This document shows, piece by piece, positions 1-8,191 of a DNA stretch of 64,000 nt. Position 1 is the first letter of the stretch. The number at the start of each line of letters is the position of its first letter. The translations under genes were made by a program, and so were the position numbers. This DNA comes from Streptomyces sp. NRRL F-2664 (GTDB lineage: Bacteria > Actinomycetota > Actinomycetes > Streptomycetales > Streptomycetaceae), in assembly GCF_000719345.1 (NCBI RefSeq), contig NZ_JOFX01000005.1:1-64000 (forward strand). Direction: 5' to 3'. Below the pieces are notes generated by a model that saw nothing but the letters and a program-made list of their open reading frames with translations, ran no database searches and had not been told where the DNA came from.

Positions 1-399
1 CCGCCGAAGCCGCCCCCGAAACCCACCCCGCCGCCCGAGCCGGAGCCCACGCCGCCCCCCCCGGAGCCGACGCCGAGCCCGACGCCCAGCCCCGTGCCCA
101 CCCCGCCCCCGCAGCCCGCTCCGGCGCCGCCCCGGGCAGCGCCCGGCCCCGTACCGGTACCCGTCCCGCCCCCGCCGGCCCCGCGGAAGCCGGCACCCGC
201 CCCGCCCCGTGCGGCCGAGGCACCCTCTGCTCCGCCGCCGGCCCCCGCGGCGGTCGCGCCCACGCGGGAACCGGTGGCCCGCCCGGCCTATCGCGCGGCG
301 GCCCGCAAACCGGCCGAGCACCACATCTCGCCGGTGACCTTCACCCTGCTGACCGCGGCCCCCGCGGTGCTCGCGATCGTCGCGCTGCGCCCGCGCTGA
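1..399 (+). CDS. Proline-rich membrane-anchored protein, 5' partial
   Basis: The reading frame is open from the first base, so the start lies upstream of the window. The visible 132 residues are dominated by Pro, Ala, Glu and Thr (runs such as PPKPPPKPTPPPEPEP), typical of an extended wall-spanning stalk. The last 25 residues form one hydrophobic helix ending in a short Arg tail (VLAIVALRPR), so the protein is probably held in the membrane by its C-terminus. It sits 31 bp before the DUF4239 gene on the same strand. No enzymatic domain is visible in the part present; the function is unknown. Confidence 0.6.
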   Translation, partial: PPKPPPKPTPPPEPEPTPPPPEPTPSPTPSPVPTPPPQPAPAPPRAAPGPVPVPVPPPPAPRKPAPAPPRAAEAPSAPPPAPAAVAPTREPVARPAYRAAARKPAEHHISPVTFTLLTAAPAVLAIVALRPR

Positions 400-430
400 A
401 CCGCCCACCGTCGAACGACCTGGAGTCATC

Positions 431-1201
431 TTGTCGGAATGGCTCGTCCTGTCCCTCGCGATGGCCGCGGCCTGTGCCGTGGTGCTGTCCATCGCCTTCT
501 TCAATCACCGCCGGATCGGCGAGGACGACGATCCGAACGAAACCCCCGACGTCATCGAGTACATGACGATGATGATCGGCGTGATCTACGCGATCGTGCT
601 GGGCCTGGCGATCGCGGGCGTCTGGGAGGGCCGGGGAGCCGCCCAGGAGTACGTGCGCCAGGAGGCGCAGGCCCTGCACGAGATCAGCGTCCGCTCGCAG
701 GTCTACCCGGCCGAGGTGCGGGCGAGGATCCGGGCCGACGTCGACGCGTACGTGACCTTCGTGGTGGACACCGAGTGGCAGGCGATGGCCGACGACGGCG
801 AACTCACGGACCGCGGCGGAGAGCTGCTGGAGCGCATCCGCCGGGACGTCACCGACTACGAGCCGCAGACCGACCACGAGGGCCAGGCCTACCAGCCGCT
901 CGTCGACCAGGTCGCGGCGGCCGACGACGCCCGCAACGCCCGCGGCGCGAGCGCCGGGGCCACCATGCCGGGGGTGGTCTGGTTCGGGCTGATCACCGGG
1001 GCGCTGGTGACGGTGGGCCTGATCTTCACCCTGCAGATCAGGCGTTCCTTCCGGGAGATGCTGCTGGCCGGGCTGTTCAGCGCCCTGATCGCGTTCCTGC
1101 TGTTCCTCATCTGGGACTTCGACGCGCCGTTCGGGCGCGGCATCTCCGCCACGGCCGAACCGTTCCTCACGCACTTCTCCCACCTTGACCTGGGCGACTG
1201 A
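431..1201 (+). CDS. DUF4239 (bestrophin-like) integral membrane protein
   Basis: 256 residues with four membrane helices, roughly residues 4-24, 50-68, 183-203 and 208-230, and a charged cytoplasmic-type middle segment of about 110 residues. The pattern of an early helix, a DDDPNETPD turn, a second helix and a long Glu/Arg-rich alpha segment before the last helix pair matches the DUF4239 bestrophin-like family, whose role is not established. The start is a TTG with TGGAG six bases upstream; no ATG fits the N-terminal helix. It lies close behind the proline-rich protein, possibly cotranscribed. Confidence 0.8.
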   Translation: MSEWLVLSLAMAAACAVVLSIAFFNHRRIGEDDDPNETPDVIEYMTMMIGVIYAIVLGLAIAGVWEGRGAAQEYVRQEAQALHEISVRSQVYPAEVRARIRADVDAYVTFVVDTEWQAMADDGELTDRGGELLERIRRDVTDYEPQTDHEGQAYQPLVDQVAAADDARNARGASAGATMPGVVWFGLITGALVTVGLIFTLQIRRSFREMLLAGLFSALIAFLLFLIWDFDAPFGRGISATAEPFLTHFSHLDLGD

Positions 1202-1384
1202 CCGCGCCCGGCAAACCGGGGACGGGCCTCCCGTCCCCGGTTCGGCCCAACGCCATGCCCCATTCGCCCGCTTCTGATCGCGGGCCCCGGCACCCGCACC
1301 TAGCGTGGCGGACATCGAGGCGCACGACCCCCCACGTGCGGAAACCGTTCCGCGGCTGCTCCTCGGGGATCCGGAGAATGAACC

Positions 1385-2011
1385 ATGGGTGCGATACGTA
1401 CCTCCGCCACCGCCCTGCTGAGTGCCGGCGTCACGTCCGCCGTGCTCACCCTCGGAGTCCTCGCCGTGCCCCCCGCCTTCGCGGCCGGGGCCCGGTCCGG
1501 GGCCGAGGCCCTGCCACAGGCCGAGAAGCACGCGGAGAAGCAGGCCCGGCAGGTCACGTCGTTCGGCTTCACCCTGACCCCCTCGACCGTCGCCCCCGGC
1601 GGCCAGGTGGTGCTCGCGGTCAGCGGCTGCAACGCCGCCTACTCCACCGCCTCCTCCGGTGTCTTCGACACCGTGAGCATCGCGCGCGGCCAGACCGTGC
1701 GGGTCACCGTGGACCGCGACGCCCGGCCCGGGGCCCTGTACTCGGTCTCCTTCACGTGCAACGGGGAGACGGGCTCGGCGGACCTGACGATCGCCGGCGG
1801 CACGACCAGGCCCACGACGAGTTCCACGCAGACGGCCACCGCCGTCGCCCCCGTCACCACCACCTCCGCCCGCGGTGTCCGCGGCGGCCTCGGCGGCAGC
1901 GTGGCGGGGATGGACCCGGTGGAGCTCGGCGCCGGCGCCGGCCTCTTCCTCGCCGCCGCGGGCGGGGCCGTGTACGCCCTGCGCCGCAGGGCGTCGGGCC
2001 GCGGTCACTGA
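1385..2011 (+). CDS. Secreted Ig-like protein with C-terminal GG-x-GGS/transmembrane/Arg anchor
   Basis: 208 residues. A signal peptide (residues 1-33, ending PPAFAAGA) precedes a linker and a single beta-sandwich-like domain (about 55-140) with two Cys that could form a disulfide (SGCNAAY and FTCNGE). A Thr-rich linker then leads to the motif GGLGGS, a hydrophobic helix and a terminal RRRASGRGH. The same layout is seen in the protein at 2118-2636, so the two are paralogs on opposite strands facing each other, with a class F sortase gene about 1 kb away. There is no LPXTG. An AUG with GGAG 9 bases upstream was taken as start. It is probably a cell-surface protein; substrate status for the sortase is an inference. 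Confidence 0.8.
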   Translation: MGAIRTSATALLSAGVTSAVLTLGVLAVPPAFAAGARSGAEALPQAEKHAEKQARQVTSFGFTLTPSTVAPGGQVVLAVSGCNAAYSTASSGVFDTVSIARGQTVRVTVDRDARPGALYSVSFTCNGETGSADLTIAGGTTRPTTSSTQTATAVAPVTTTSARGVRGGLGGSVAGMDPVELGAGAGLFLAAAGGAVYALRRRASGRGH

Positions 2012-2032
2012 ACCCCCGTACGCGCCCCTTCA

Positions 2033-2079
2033 CCGCCGGTCGCCCCGCGTCCTCGGGAAGGACGCGGGGCGACCGGCGG
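2033..2079. terminator. Bidirectional terminator, 20-bp perfect stem
   Basis: Bases 2033-2052 pair perfectly with 2060-2079 around a 7-base loop. It lies between two convergent genes (stops at 2011 and 2118), so it can end transcription from both sides. No U-tract follows, as is usual for streptomycete terminators. Confidence 0.85.
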
Positions 2080-2117
2080 GAGCGGGCGGCGGCGACCGGG
2101 AGGGCCGGTCCGCGTGG

Positions 2118-2636
2118 TCAGCTCCGGCCGCGGAGCGGACGGCGACGGCGCATCACGTGGGCACCCGCGCCCAGTGCGGAGACGCCGACCAGGCCCGCGC
2201 CGATGGCCGTCTCGGCGGCGGACGGACCGAAGGACCCGCCGATGCCGCCCTGGGAGGGGTTGCCCTCCAGGATGCGGAAGCGGGCCGTGGCGATCAGGTT
2301 GCTGTCGTTGCACTTGACCGACAGCGTGTGGGTGCCCGGCGAGGCGTGGTTGAAGATGCGTACGGTCGCGAACCCGATCGTTCCGGCGGACAGGTTGGCC
2401 GGCGAGAAGTTCCCGTGCGAGGTGACGGTACCGCCGTGACCGCAGCCGGCCGCGCTCACCTGCATCGTGGACCCCTGGTGCACGGCGTACGGGTTCACCG
2501 AGATGTTGCTGGGGCCGTTGCCGCCCCCGTTGCCGCCCCTGCCCCCGGGGTCCTGGTTCGCGGACGCGAGCGGGGCACTGAGGCCGAGGACGGCACAGGC
2601 TGCCGCCGTCAGGGTAAGAGCGCGCAAGACACGCAT
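2118..2636 (-). CDS. Secreted Ig-like protein with C-terminal GG-x-GGS/transmembrane/Arg anchor (second copy)
   Basis: 172 residues. Signal peptide 1-27 (ending PLASA), Gly/Asn-rich linker, then a domain with two Cys (AAGCGH and VKCND) whose segments resemble those of the 1385-2011 product (NPYAVHQGSTMQVSAAGC versus TPSTVAPGGQVVLAVSGC). The C-terminus repeats the GGIGGS motif, a hydrophobic helix and RRRRPLRGRS. The start ATG at 2636 has a GGAGG eight bases upstream; a longer frame exists but would bury the signal peptide. The divergent neighbour across 375 bp is the class F sortase. Confidence 0.82.
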   Translation of the reverse strand: MRVLRALTLTAAACAVLGLSAPLASANQDPGGRGGNGGGNGPSNISVNPYAVHQGSTMQVSAAGCGHGGTVTSHGNFSPANLSAGTIGFATVRIFNHASPGTHTLSVKCNDSNLIATARFRILEGNPSQGGIGGSFGPSAAETAIGAGLVGVSALGAGAHVMRRRRPLRGRS

Positions 2637-3011
2637 GGTCGAACCTCCAGCGGGAAGCGCCCCGGAGCGTCGGCCCCGGATGATCGACGAGAACGCCTCC
2701 CACGTCGAACCCTCCGGTCGTACCGCAATCTCCGCATGTCCGGCTTTGGGCCGCCCGGTTGAGCGACACGCCGAAGCGGGAAGTGTCCGGCTGACGGATC
2801 CGCAGGTCACGACCCGTCAGGCATTTATGTGACGATTACCTGGATGGGCGCATCCCTTACGGCCCCCTGCGGCCCCCCGCTCGGCGGCGGCCACCCGTTC
2901 GCCCGTCCCCCCGCGCCGAACTGCCGCCCCGGCCTTAGCGTGCGTGGGGTAGGGCGTACAGGGGCGGGACAGGAACGCGGGTCGGGACCCCCGCGTCGGG
3001 AAGGGAGAACG
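2637..3011. other. Divergent intergenic region between surface protein and sortase
   Basis: 375 bp without a supportable gene. It holds an inverted repeat CTGACGG/CCGTCAG (2791-2797 and 2814-2820) next to a short A/T-rich patch (about 2821-2840), and a TAGCGT (2936-2941) that could be a -10 hexamer for the sortase gene. No matching -35 was found. It presumably carries the promoters of both flanking genes. Confidence 0.4.
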
Positions 3012-3674
3012 ATGGGCGAGGACGAGACCGGGCAGTCACGCAAACGCTCACCGTGGGGCGTACTCGCCCTGGTCATGCTCACCGGCCTCGCCATGGTGCG
3101 GAACGGCGTGGACATCGACGACGGACCGCCCCAGCCCACCGCGGCCTCGGCCGTCGCGGTGACGGCCGACCAGCTGCCGGCCAATCCGCCGACCCCGCCC
3201 GCGGACATGGAGCTGCTGGAGCACTCCTCGGTGCAGCGCATCCGGATCCCCACGATCAACGTGGACGCGCCGGTGATGACGGTCGGGCTCGACGCGGAGG
3301 GCTGGATCGACGCGCCGCCCCCGCAGGACCGCAACCTCGCGGGCTGGTACCTCAACGGCATCTCGCCGGGACAGCGCGGCTCGGCGGTGATCGTGGGCCA
3401 CGTGGACAACGCGCAGGGCCCGGCGGTGTTCTACGGCCTGGGATCGGTCAAACCCGGCCACCGCGTCGAGGTGGAGCGCTACGACGGGCGGACCGCGGTG
3501 TTCGAGGTGTACGGCGTGGAGGTGTTCTCCAAGGACGCCTTCCCAGGAGCGCGCGTCTACGGTGACACCGGGCACGCGGAGCTCAGGGTGATCACCTGCG
3601 GTGGCGGTTACTCCAAGGCGCGCGGCTACGACGGCAACGTGGTCGTCTTCGCCCGGATGGTGGAGGCCCGCTGA
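3012..3674 (+). CDS. Class F sortase
   Basis: 220 residues. A short charged N-terminus and one membrane helix (about 14-31) are followed by a Pro/Ala linker and the sortase beta-barrel. The catalytic His130 lies in VIVGHVDN, the nucleophile Cys196 in RVITCGGGY, and an Arg (R204 or R215) follows near NVVVFARM. The signature VGHVDNAQGPAVFYGLG is typical of class F sortases of actinomycetes, which cleave a C-terminal sorting signal and join the protein to the cell wall. The ATG at 3012 has GGGAG a few bases upstream. Candidate clients by location are the two GG-x-GGS proteins next door, though neither has a canonical LPXTG. Confidence 0.9.
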   Translation: MGEDETGQSRKRSPWGVLALVMLTGLAMVRNGVDIDDGPPQPTAASAVAVTADQLPANPPTPPADMELLEHSSVQRIRIPTINVDAPVMTVGLDAEGWIDAPPPQDRNLAGWYLNGISPGQRGSAVIVGHVDNAQGPAVFYGLGSVKPGHRVEVERYDGRTAVFEVYGVEVFSKDAFPGARVYGDTGHAELRVITCGGGYSKARGYDGNVVVFARMVEAR

Positions 3675-3679
3675 ACCGG

Positions 3680-3701
3680 GGGGCCGGGGGATCCCGGCCC
3701 C
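3680..3701 (+). terminator. Hairpin after sortase gene
   Basis: Bases 3680-3688 pair with 3693-3701 (9 bp, 4-base loop), starting six bases after the sortase stop and facing the convergent deacetylase gene. Confidence 0.5.
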
Positions 3702-3762
3702 GCCACCGGCCCGGCCGCGGGCCCGGGCCCCGACCCGGGTCCTCGGCGCGGGGCCGCGGCCC

Positions 3763-4665
3763 TCAGTGCGAGGCCGCGGCGGACAGGGTCGGAAGCGTCA
3801 TCCGGTAGCCGCGCGCGAGCAGTTGGGGCAGGTAGGAGGCGATGGCCCGGACGCTCTGCGTCCGGTTGCCGCCCGCGTCGTGCGACAGGATGATCGCGCG
3901 GGGTCCGGCGCCGTGCAGGACCCGGGAGACGATCGTGGTGACGCCGGGCTCCTCCCAGTCCAGGCTGTCGACGGTCCAGGCGAGCGGCTCCATGCCGAGC
4001 TCGGCCCCGATCTCGAAGGCGGCCCGGTTCCACGCCCCGTAGGGCGCGCGGAACCACTGCGGTGCCTCCCCGACGGCCTGCTGCACGACCTCGCTGGTGC
4101 GGCCGATCTCCGCGGCGAGGGCGGGCCGGCTCAGCTTCGGGATGAGCGGATGGGTCCAGGTGTGGTTGCCGATGACGTGGCCCTCGGCGGCCATCCGGCG
4201 CAGCAGGTCGCGGTTCTCCGCGGCCATCTCCCCGCAGACGAAGAACATGGCGCGCACGCCGTAGTGGCCGAGGGTGTCGAGGATGGCCGGGGTGTAGCGG
4301 GGGTCCGGGCCGTCGTCGAAGCTGAGCACCATGGAGCTGTGCGTGTCCCCGTCGGCCGGGAGCTGCAGGATCGGCCGGGTCCGTACGGCGGGTTTCGCGG
4401 CGGCGGGCCGGGCGGGGGCGTCCGCGGTCATGGGGCGCAGCCGGTAGGACTTCTCGGGCCGGGTCTGCGGAAGTGATCCGGGCGCCCCCGCCGCGGGGTG
4501 GGGACCGGGGCCGGGTGCACCGCCGGCACCCGGTGCACCGGACGTGCCGGGCGGACCGGCCTCGTTGCCGTTGCCCGTGGTGATCAGTCCCGCGGCCGCG
4601 ACTCCGAGGAGGACGGCGGTGCGCAGGAGCACGCGCCGCCCTACTGTCGGCTCGTCATTTTTCAT
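3763..4665 (-). CDS. Polysaccharide deacetylase (NodB domain), secreted
   Basis: 300 residues. The N-terminus (VGRRVLLRTAVLLGVAAAG) is a membrane-targeting signal, possibly twin-arginine; a Gly/Pro/Ala linker follows to about residue 75. The NodB domain (about 110-295) has all five motifs: SFDDGPD (D117, D118), HTWTHP (metal His168 and His172), RAPYG (Arg206), LAWTVD and the general-acid His262 in LSHDAGG. Members remove N-acetyl groups from peptidoglycan or other amino-sugar polymers outside the membrane. The start region is unusually A/T-rich, with no Shine-Dalgarno, so a leaderless start is likely. It lies downstream of lysX on the same strand, but 90 bp apart. Confidence 0.9.
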   Translation of the reverse strand: MKNDEPTVGRRVLLRTAVLLGVAAAGLITTGNGNEAGPPGTSGAPGAGGAPGPGPHPAAGAPGSLPQTRPEKSYRLRPMTADAPARPAAAKPAVRTRPILQLPADGDTHSSMVLSFDDGPDPRYTPAILDTLGHYGVRAMFFVCGEMAAENRDLLRRMAAEGHVIGNHTWTHPLIPKLSRPALAAEIGRTSEVVQQAVGEAPQWFRAPYGAWNRAAFEIGAELGMEPLAWTVDSLDWEEPGVTTIVSRVLHGAGPRAIILSHDAGGNRTQSVRAIASYLPQLLARGYRMTLPTLSAAASH

Positions 4666-4671
4666 TATTAC

Positions 4672-4677
4672 TACGTA
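4672..4677 (-). promoter_or_regulatory. Possible -10 hexamer of a leaderless deacetylase transcript
   Basis: TACGTA ends six bases before the deacetylase ATG in a locally A/T-rich stretch; there is no ribosome binding site between. The sixth base departs from the TANNNT consensus and no clear -35 is seen. Confidence 0.3.
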
Positions 4678-4755
4678 TCAACGACATGCCCGCAGAAGTC
4701 GAGAGGCGCGGACGCGCCCCGTTCCGCTCACCCGTGCGGACCAGGGGGTGTCCGC

Positions 4756-7700
4756 TCAGCCGCGCCGCACCAGCGGGAAGGGGAGGGTCTCGCGGATCGT
4801 CAGGCCGGTGAGGAACATGACGAGGCGGTCCACGCCGATGCCGAGGCCGCCGGTCGGCGGCATGGCGTATTCGAGGGCGTCGAGGAAGTCGTTGTCGAGT
4901 TCCATGGCCTCCGGGTCGCCGCCGGCCGCGAGCAGGGACTGGGCGGTGAGCCGGCGCCGCTGTTCGACGGGGTCGGTCAGCTCCGAATAGGCGGTGCCCA
5001 GTTCCGTCCCGAAGGCCACGAGGTCCCAGCGCTCGGCGAGCCGGGGGTCCCTGCGGTGCTGGCGGGTGAGGGGGGAGACGTCGGTGGGGAAGTCCTTGTA
5101 GAACGTGGGCAGTACGGTCCGCTCCTCCACCAGCCGCTCGTACATCTCCAGGACCACGTCGCCGCGGGTGTCCTGCGGCCCGTGCGGCACCTTGGCCCGG
5201 TCGCACAGCCGGCGCAGCACGTGTTCGTCGGTGTCGGCGTCGACCTCCTCGCCGAGGGCCTCGCCGATGGCCCCGTACATCGTCTTGACCGGCCAGGGTC
5301 CCGAGATGTCGTGGACGACGAGCTTGCCGTCGGCGCCGGCCTTGTGCGCGACCGGCGAGCCGAAGGCGGCGGTGGCTGCCCCCTGGATCAGCTCCCGGGT
5401 CAGGTCGAGCATCACGTCGTAGTCGGCGAAGGCCTGGTAGGCCTCCAGCATCGTGAACTCGGGGTTGTGCTTGTAGGAGACGCCCTCGTTGCGGAAGGTG
5501 CGCCCCATCTCGAAGACCTTCTCCATGCCGCCGACGCAGAGCCGTTTGAGGTACAGCTCGGGTGCGATGCGCAGGTACAGGTCGAGGTCGTAGGCGTTGA
5601 TGTGGGTGCGGAAGGGACGGGCGTTGGCGCCGCCGTGGATCTGCTGGAGCATCGGGGTCTCGACCTCCAGGTAGCCGCGGTCGAGCAGCCCCTGGCGCAG
5701 GGCCTGGACGGCGCTGGAGCGGGCCCGTACGACGTCGCGCGCCTCGGGGCTGGCGACGAGGTCGAGGTAGCGGCGCCGGACGCGGGCCTCCGGGTCGGCG
5801 AGGCCCTTGCGCTTGTCGGGGAGGGGCCGCAGGCACTTGCCGGTGAGCTGCCAGGACCGGACGACGAGGGAGAACTCGCCGGTCCGGCTGGCGCCCGGCT
5901 CGCCGGTGACGAGGACGTGGTCGCCGAAGTCGACCTGGGAGGTGAAGGAGTCGAGCACCTCGGGGCCGGCCTCGTCGCGGGTGAGCATCAGCTGCATGTC
6001 GCCGGACCAGTCGCGCAGGACGGCGAAGACCACGCCGCCGAGGTCGCGTACGACCATCACGCGCCCGGCGAGGGTGGCGGGCTCGGTGGTCCGGGAGCCG
6101 GGCGGGTGGCTCGGGTGGGCCGCTTTGAGCTGGGCGACGGTGTGGGTGCGCAGGCGGATCCCCACCGGGTAGGGGTCGGTGCCGGACGCCCGGATGCGGT
6201 CGAGTTTGGCGTGGCGGACGCGTACCTGCTCGGGCAGCCGCTCGGCGGGCACGCCGGGGAGCTCCTCCCCCACGTCGTCCAGGCCGAGGGAGGCGATCGG
6301 GGGCAGCCCCTCGGTGGTGGCGGGCGCGGTGACGCCCTTGGCATGGCCGTTGCCCCACAGCGTGCGCAGGCTGGGTACGGAGACGAAGCCCTCGGCGATG
6401 CCGGAGGCGAGGCTGACCCGGGCGAGCGAGCCGGCGTCCTGGTAGCAGAGGAACCGCGGGTACCACTCGGGGCCGTACTTGACGTTCGAGCGGTACAGCG
6501 CCTCCAGCTGCCACCAGCGGGAGAAGAAGAGCAGCAGTCTGCGCCACACCTTCAGGACGGGACCGGCTCCGATGCGGCCGCCCTCCTCGAAGGCGGAGCG
6601 GAAGACGGCGAAGTTGAGGGAGATCCGGCGTACGCCGAGGCCGGGGGCCGCGGCGCACAGTTCGGCGACCATGAACTCCATGACCCCGTTCGGGGCGGTG
6701 CGGTCGCGGCGCATCAGGTCGAGGGAGATGCCGTCCCGGCCCCAGGGGACGAAGGAGAGCAGGGCGATCAGCTCGCCCGCGGCGTCGAAGGCCTCGACGA
6801 GCAGGCAGTCCCCGTCGGCCGGGTCGCCGAGCCGGTCCAGGGCCATGGAGAAGCCCCGTTCGGTCTCGGTGTCCCGCCAGCGGTCCGCCCGGTCGACGAT
6901 GGTCCGCATCTCCTCGTCGGAGAGGGCCGAGTGGCGGCGGATGAGGGTGGTGGCGCCGGCGCGTCGGACCCGGTTGACGGCCTGGCGGGTGACGCGCATG
7001 TCGCGGCCGTCCAGGTCGAAGTGGGCGACGTGCAGAATGGCCTCGTCGCCCAGCTGGAGGGCGCTCAGGCCGGAGCGGGCGTAGGCGGTGGCGCCGTCCT
7101 CGGAGGCGCCCATCACGGCCGGCTGCCAGCCGTAGCGGCCGGCGACGGCGAGCCAGGCGTCGATCGCGGGGGTCCAGGCGGCGGGGTCGCCCACCGGGTC
7201 GCCGCTGGCGAGGCAGACGCCGGCCTCGACGCGGTAGGTGACGCCGGCCCGGCCGTTGGGGGCGAAGACGACGGCCTTGTCGCGGCGGGTGGCGAAGTAG
7301 CCGAGGGAGTCGGCCCGTCCGTAGGCGTCCAGGAGGGCCCGGATGCGGGGTTCCTCGTCGCCGTGCAGGGCGGCGGTCAGGCGCTGGGAGCGGAAGAGGG
7401 TCGCGGCGGCGTTCAGCAGGGCGACGGCGCCGAAGAGGCCGAGGAGGAAGTACAGCGGTCTGGGCGGGCGGCCGTCGAACTGGCGGGCCGAGAAGAGGCC
7501 GCCGAAGACCTGCTTGGCGGCCCAGTCCAGCCACTGCCCGCGGGGCAGCGAGCCCGGGAAGAGGGCGACGAGCGCCCAGCCCAGGAGGACCGCGGCGAGC
7601 ATGCCGAGCCCCAGCACGACCAGGGCCCGCCACAGGGCCCCGGGCCGGGACGCGGCGTAGAACTCCTTGCGGGCGGCGATCAGTACGGCCAGGGCGGCGA

Positions 7701-8058
7701 CGGCCAAGAGCAGCGACGCGAAGCCGATCGCATACGCGCCGACGGCGATGTCCAGCAGGTCGTCGACGATCAGCAGGGCCAGATAGGTGATGACCATCCA
7801 CCAGGCGACCTTCTTGCGGGTGCCGAGGGCCGCGGCGAAGAGGAAGAGGAAGACGGCGTAGGCGAGGTTCGCGCTGACCGGTACGACGATCAGGTCGAGG
7901 AACCGCACGACGTGCCGCAGGAGCCGCCGCAGCGTCGGGGAGAGCGAGAGCAGTGCGCACAGCAGGCCGATCGTCCCGAAGAACGCGCCGAACCCGTCGG
8001 GCACCCGGTTCAGGAAGCGGCTGCGGGTTCCGTGCGTCGTCTGCGCGGTGGCACTCAT
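4756..8058 (-). CDS. lysX: Bifunctional lysylphosphatidylglycerol synthetase/lysyl-tRNA synthetase LysX
   Basis: 1100 residues in three parts. Residues about 20-260 contain six or seven membrane helices; 270-590 are the DUF2156 aminoacyl-phosphatidylglycerol transferase domain; 610-1100 are a class II lysyl-tRNA synthetase, with an OB fold (TLAGRVMVVRDLGGVVFAVL), motif 2 (MGRTFRNEGVSYKHNPEFTM) and motif 3 (GGLGIGVDRLVMFLTG). The protein charges tRNA with Lys and transfers Lys to phosphatidylglycerol, reducing membrane negative charge and sensitivity to cationic peptides. The ATG at 8058 is preferred over the GTG at 8067 because the latter lies in a -10-like hexamer. Size agrees with the mycobacterial LysX. 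Flanked by two other envelope genes on the same strand. Confidence 0.95.
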   Translation of the reverse strand: MSATAQTTHGTRSRFLNRVPDGFGAFFGTIGLLCALLSLSPTLRRLLRHVVRFLDLIVVPVSANLAYAVFLFLFAAALGTRKKVAWWMVITYLALLIVDDLLDIAVGAYAIGFASLLLAVAALAVLIAARKEFYAASRPGALWRALVVLGLGMLAAVLLGWALVALFPGSLPRGQWLDWAAKQVFGGLFSARQFDGRPPRPLYFLLGLFGAVALLNAAATLFRSQRLTAALHGDEEPRIRALLDAYGRADSLGYFATRRDKAVVFAPNGRAGVTYRVEAGVCLASGDPVGDPAAWTPAIDAWLAVAGRYGWQPAVMGASEDGATAYARSGLSALQLGDEAILHVAHFDLDGRDMRVTRQAVNRVRRAGATTLIRRHSALSDEEMRTIVDRADRWRDTETERGFSMALDRLGDPADGDCLLVEAFDAAGELIALLSFVPWGRDGISLDLMRRDRTAPNGVMEFMVAELCAAAPGLGVRRISLNFAVFRSAFEEGGRIGAGPVLKVWRRLLLFFSRWWQLEALYRSNVKYGPEWYPRFLCYQDAGSLARVSLASGIAEGFVSVPSLRTLWGNGHAKGVTAPATTEGLPPIASLGLDDVGEELPGVPAERLPEQVRVRHAKLDRIRASGTDPYPVGIRLRTHTVAQLKAAHPSHPPGSRTTEPATLAGRVMVVRDLGGVVFAVLRDWSGDMQLMLTRDEAGPEVLDSFTSQVDFGDHVLVTGEPGASRTGEFSLVVRSWQLTGKCLRPLPDKRKGLADPEARVRRRYLDLVASPEARDVVRARSSAVQALRQGLLDRGYLEVETPMLQQIHGGANARPFRTHINAYDLDLYLRIAPELYLKRLCVGGMEKVFEMGRTFRNEGVSYKHNPEFTMLEAYQAFADYDVMLDLTRELIQGAATAAFGSPVAHKAGADGKLVVHDISGPWPVKTMYGAIGEALGEEVDADTDEHVLRRLCDRAKVPHGPQDTRGDVVLEMYERLVEERTVLPTFYKDFPTDVSPLTRQHRRDPRLAERWDLVAFGTELGTAYSELTDPVEQRRRLTAQSLLAAGGDPEAMELDNDFLDALEYAMPPTGGLGIGVDRLVMFLTGLTIRETLPFPLVRRG

Positions 8059-8065
8059 GGTTCGC

Positions 8066-8071
8066 ACTGTA
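8066..8071 (-). promoter_or_regulatory. -10 hexamer TACAGT for leaderless lysX
   Basis: TACAGT ends seven bases before the lysX ATG and no Shine-Dalgarno lies between, so the transcript probably begins at or next to the start codon. The -35 is not evident. Confidence 0.45.
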
Positions 8072-8161
8072 GGGAGGGGTGCGCCGGTGCGCGCGCCGAG
8101 CGGGTGGGGGGTCCGGCGGGCCGCGGCCCGTCCTCTCAGGTCGCGGCTGCACGTGCGGACG

Positions 8162-8191
8162 GGGGTGCCGGCGCGGAGCGGCGGGCACCCC
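8162..8191 (-). terminator. Hairpin at end of capA-like gene
   Basis: Bases 8162-8169 pair with 8184-8191 (8 bp) around a G/C-rich loop. It begins at the stop codon of the CapA gene and precedes lysX, so it may separate the two units. Confidence 0.5.

Noticed and set aside
1385..2636. LPXTG or LAXTG sorting signals, or chaplin domains, in the two surface proteins
   Set aside because: No such pentapeptide and no chaplin-type sequence; only the GG-x-GGS motif with a hydrophobic helix.
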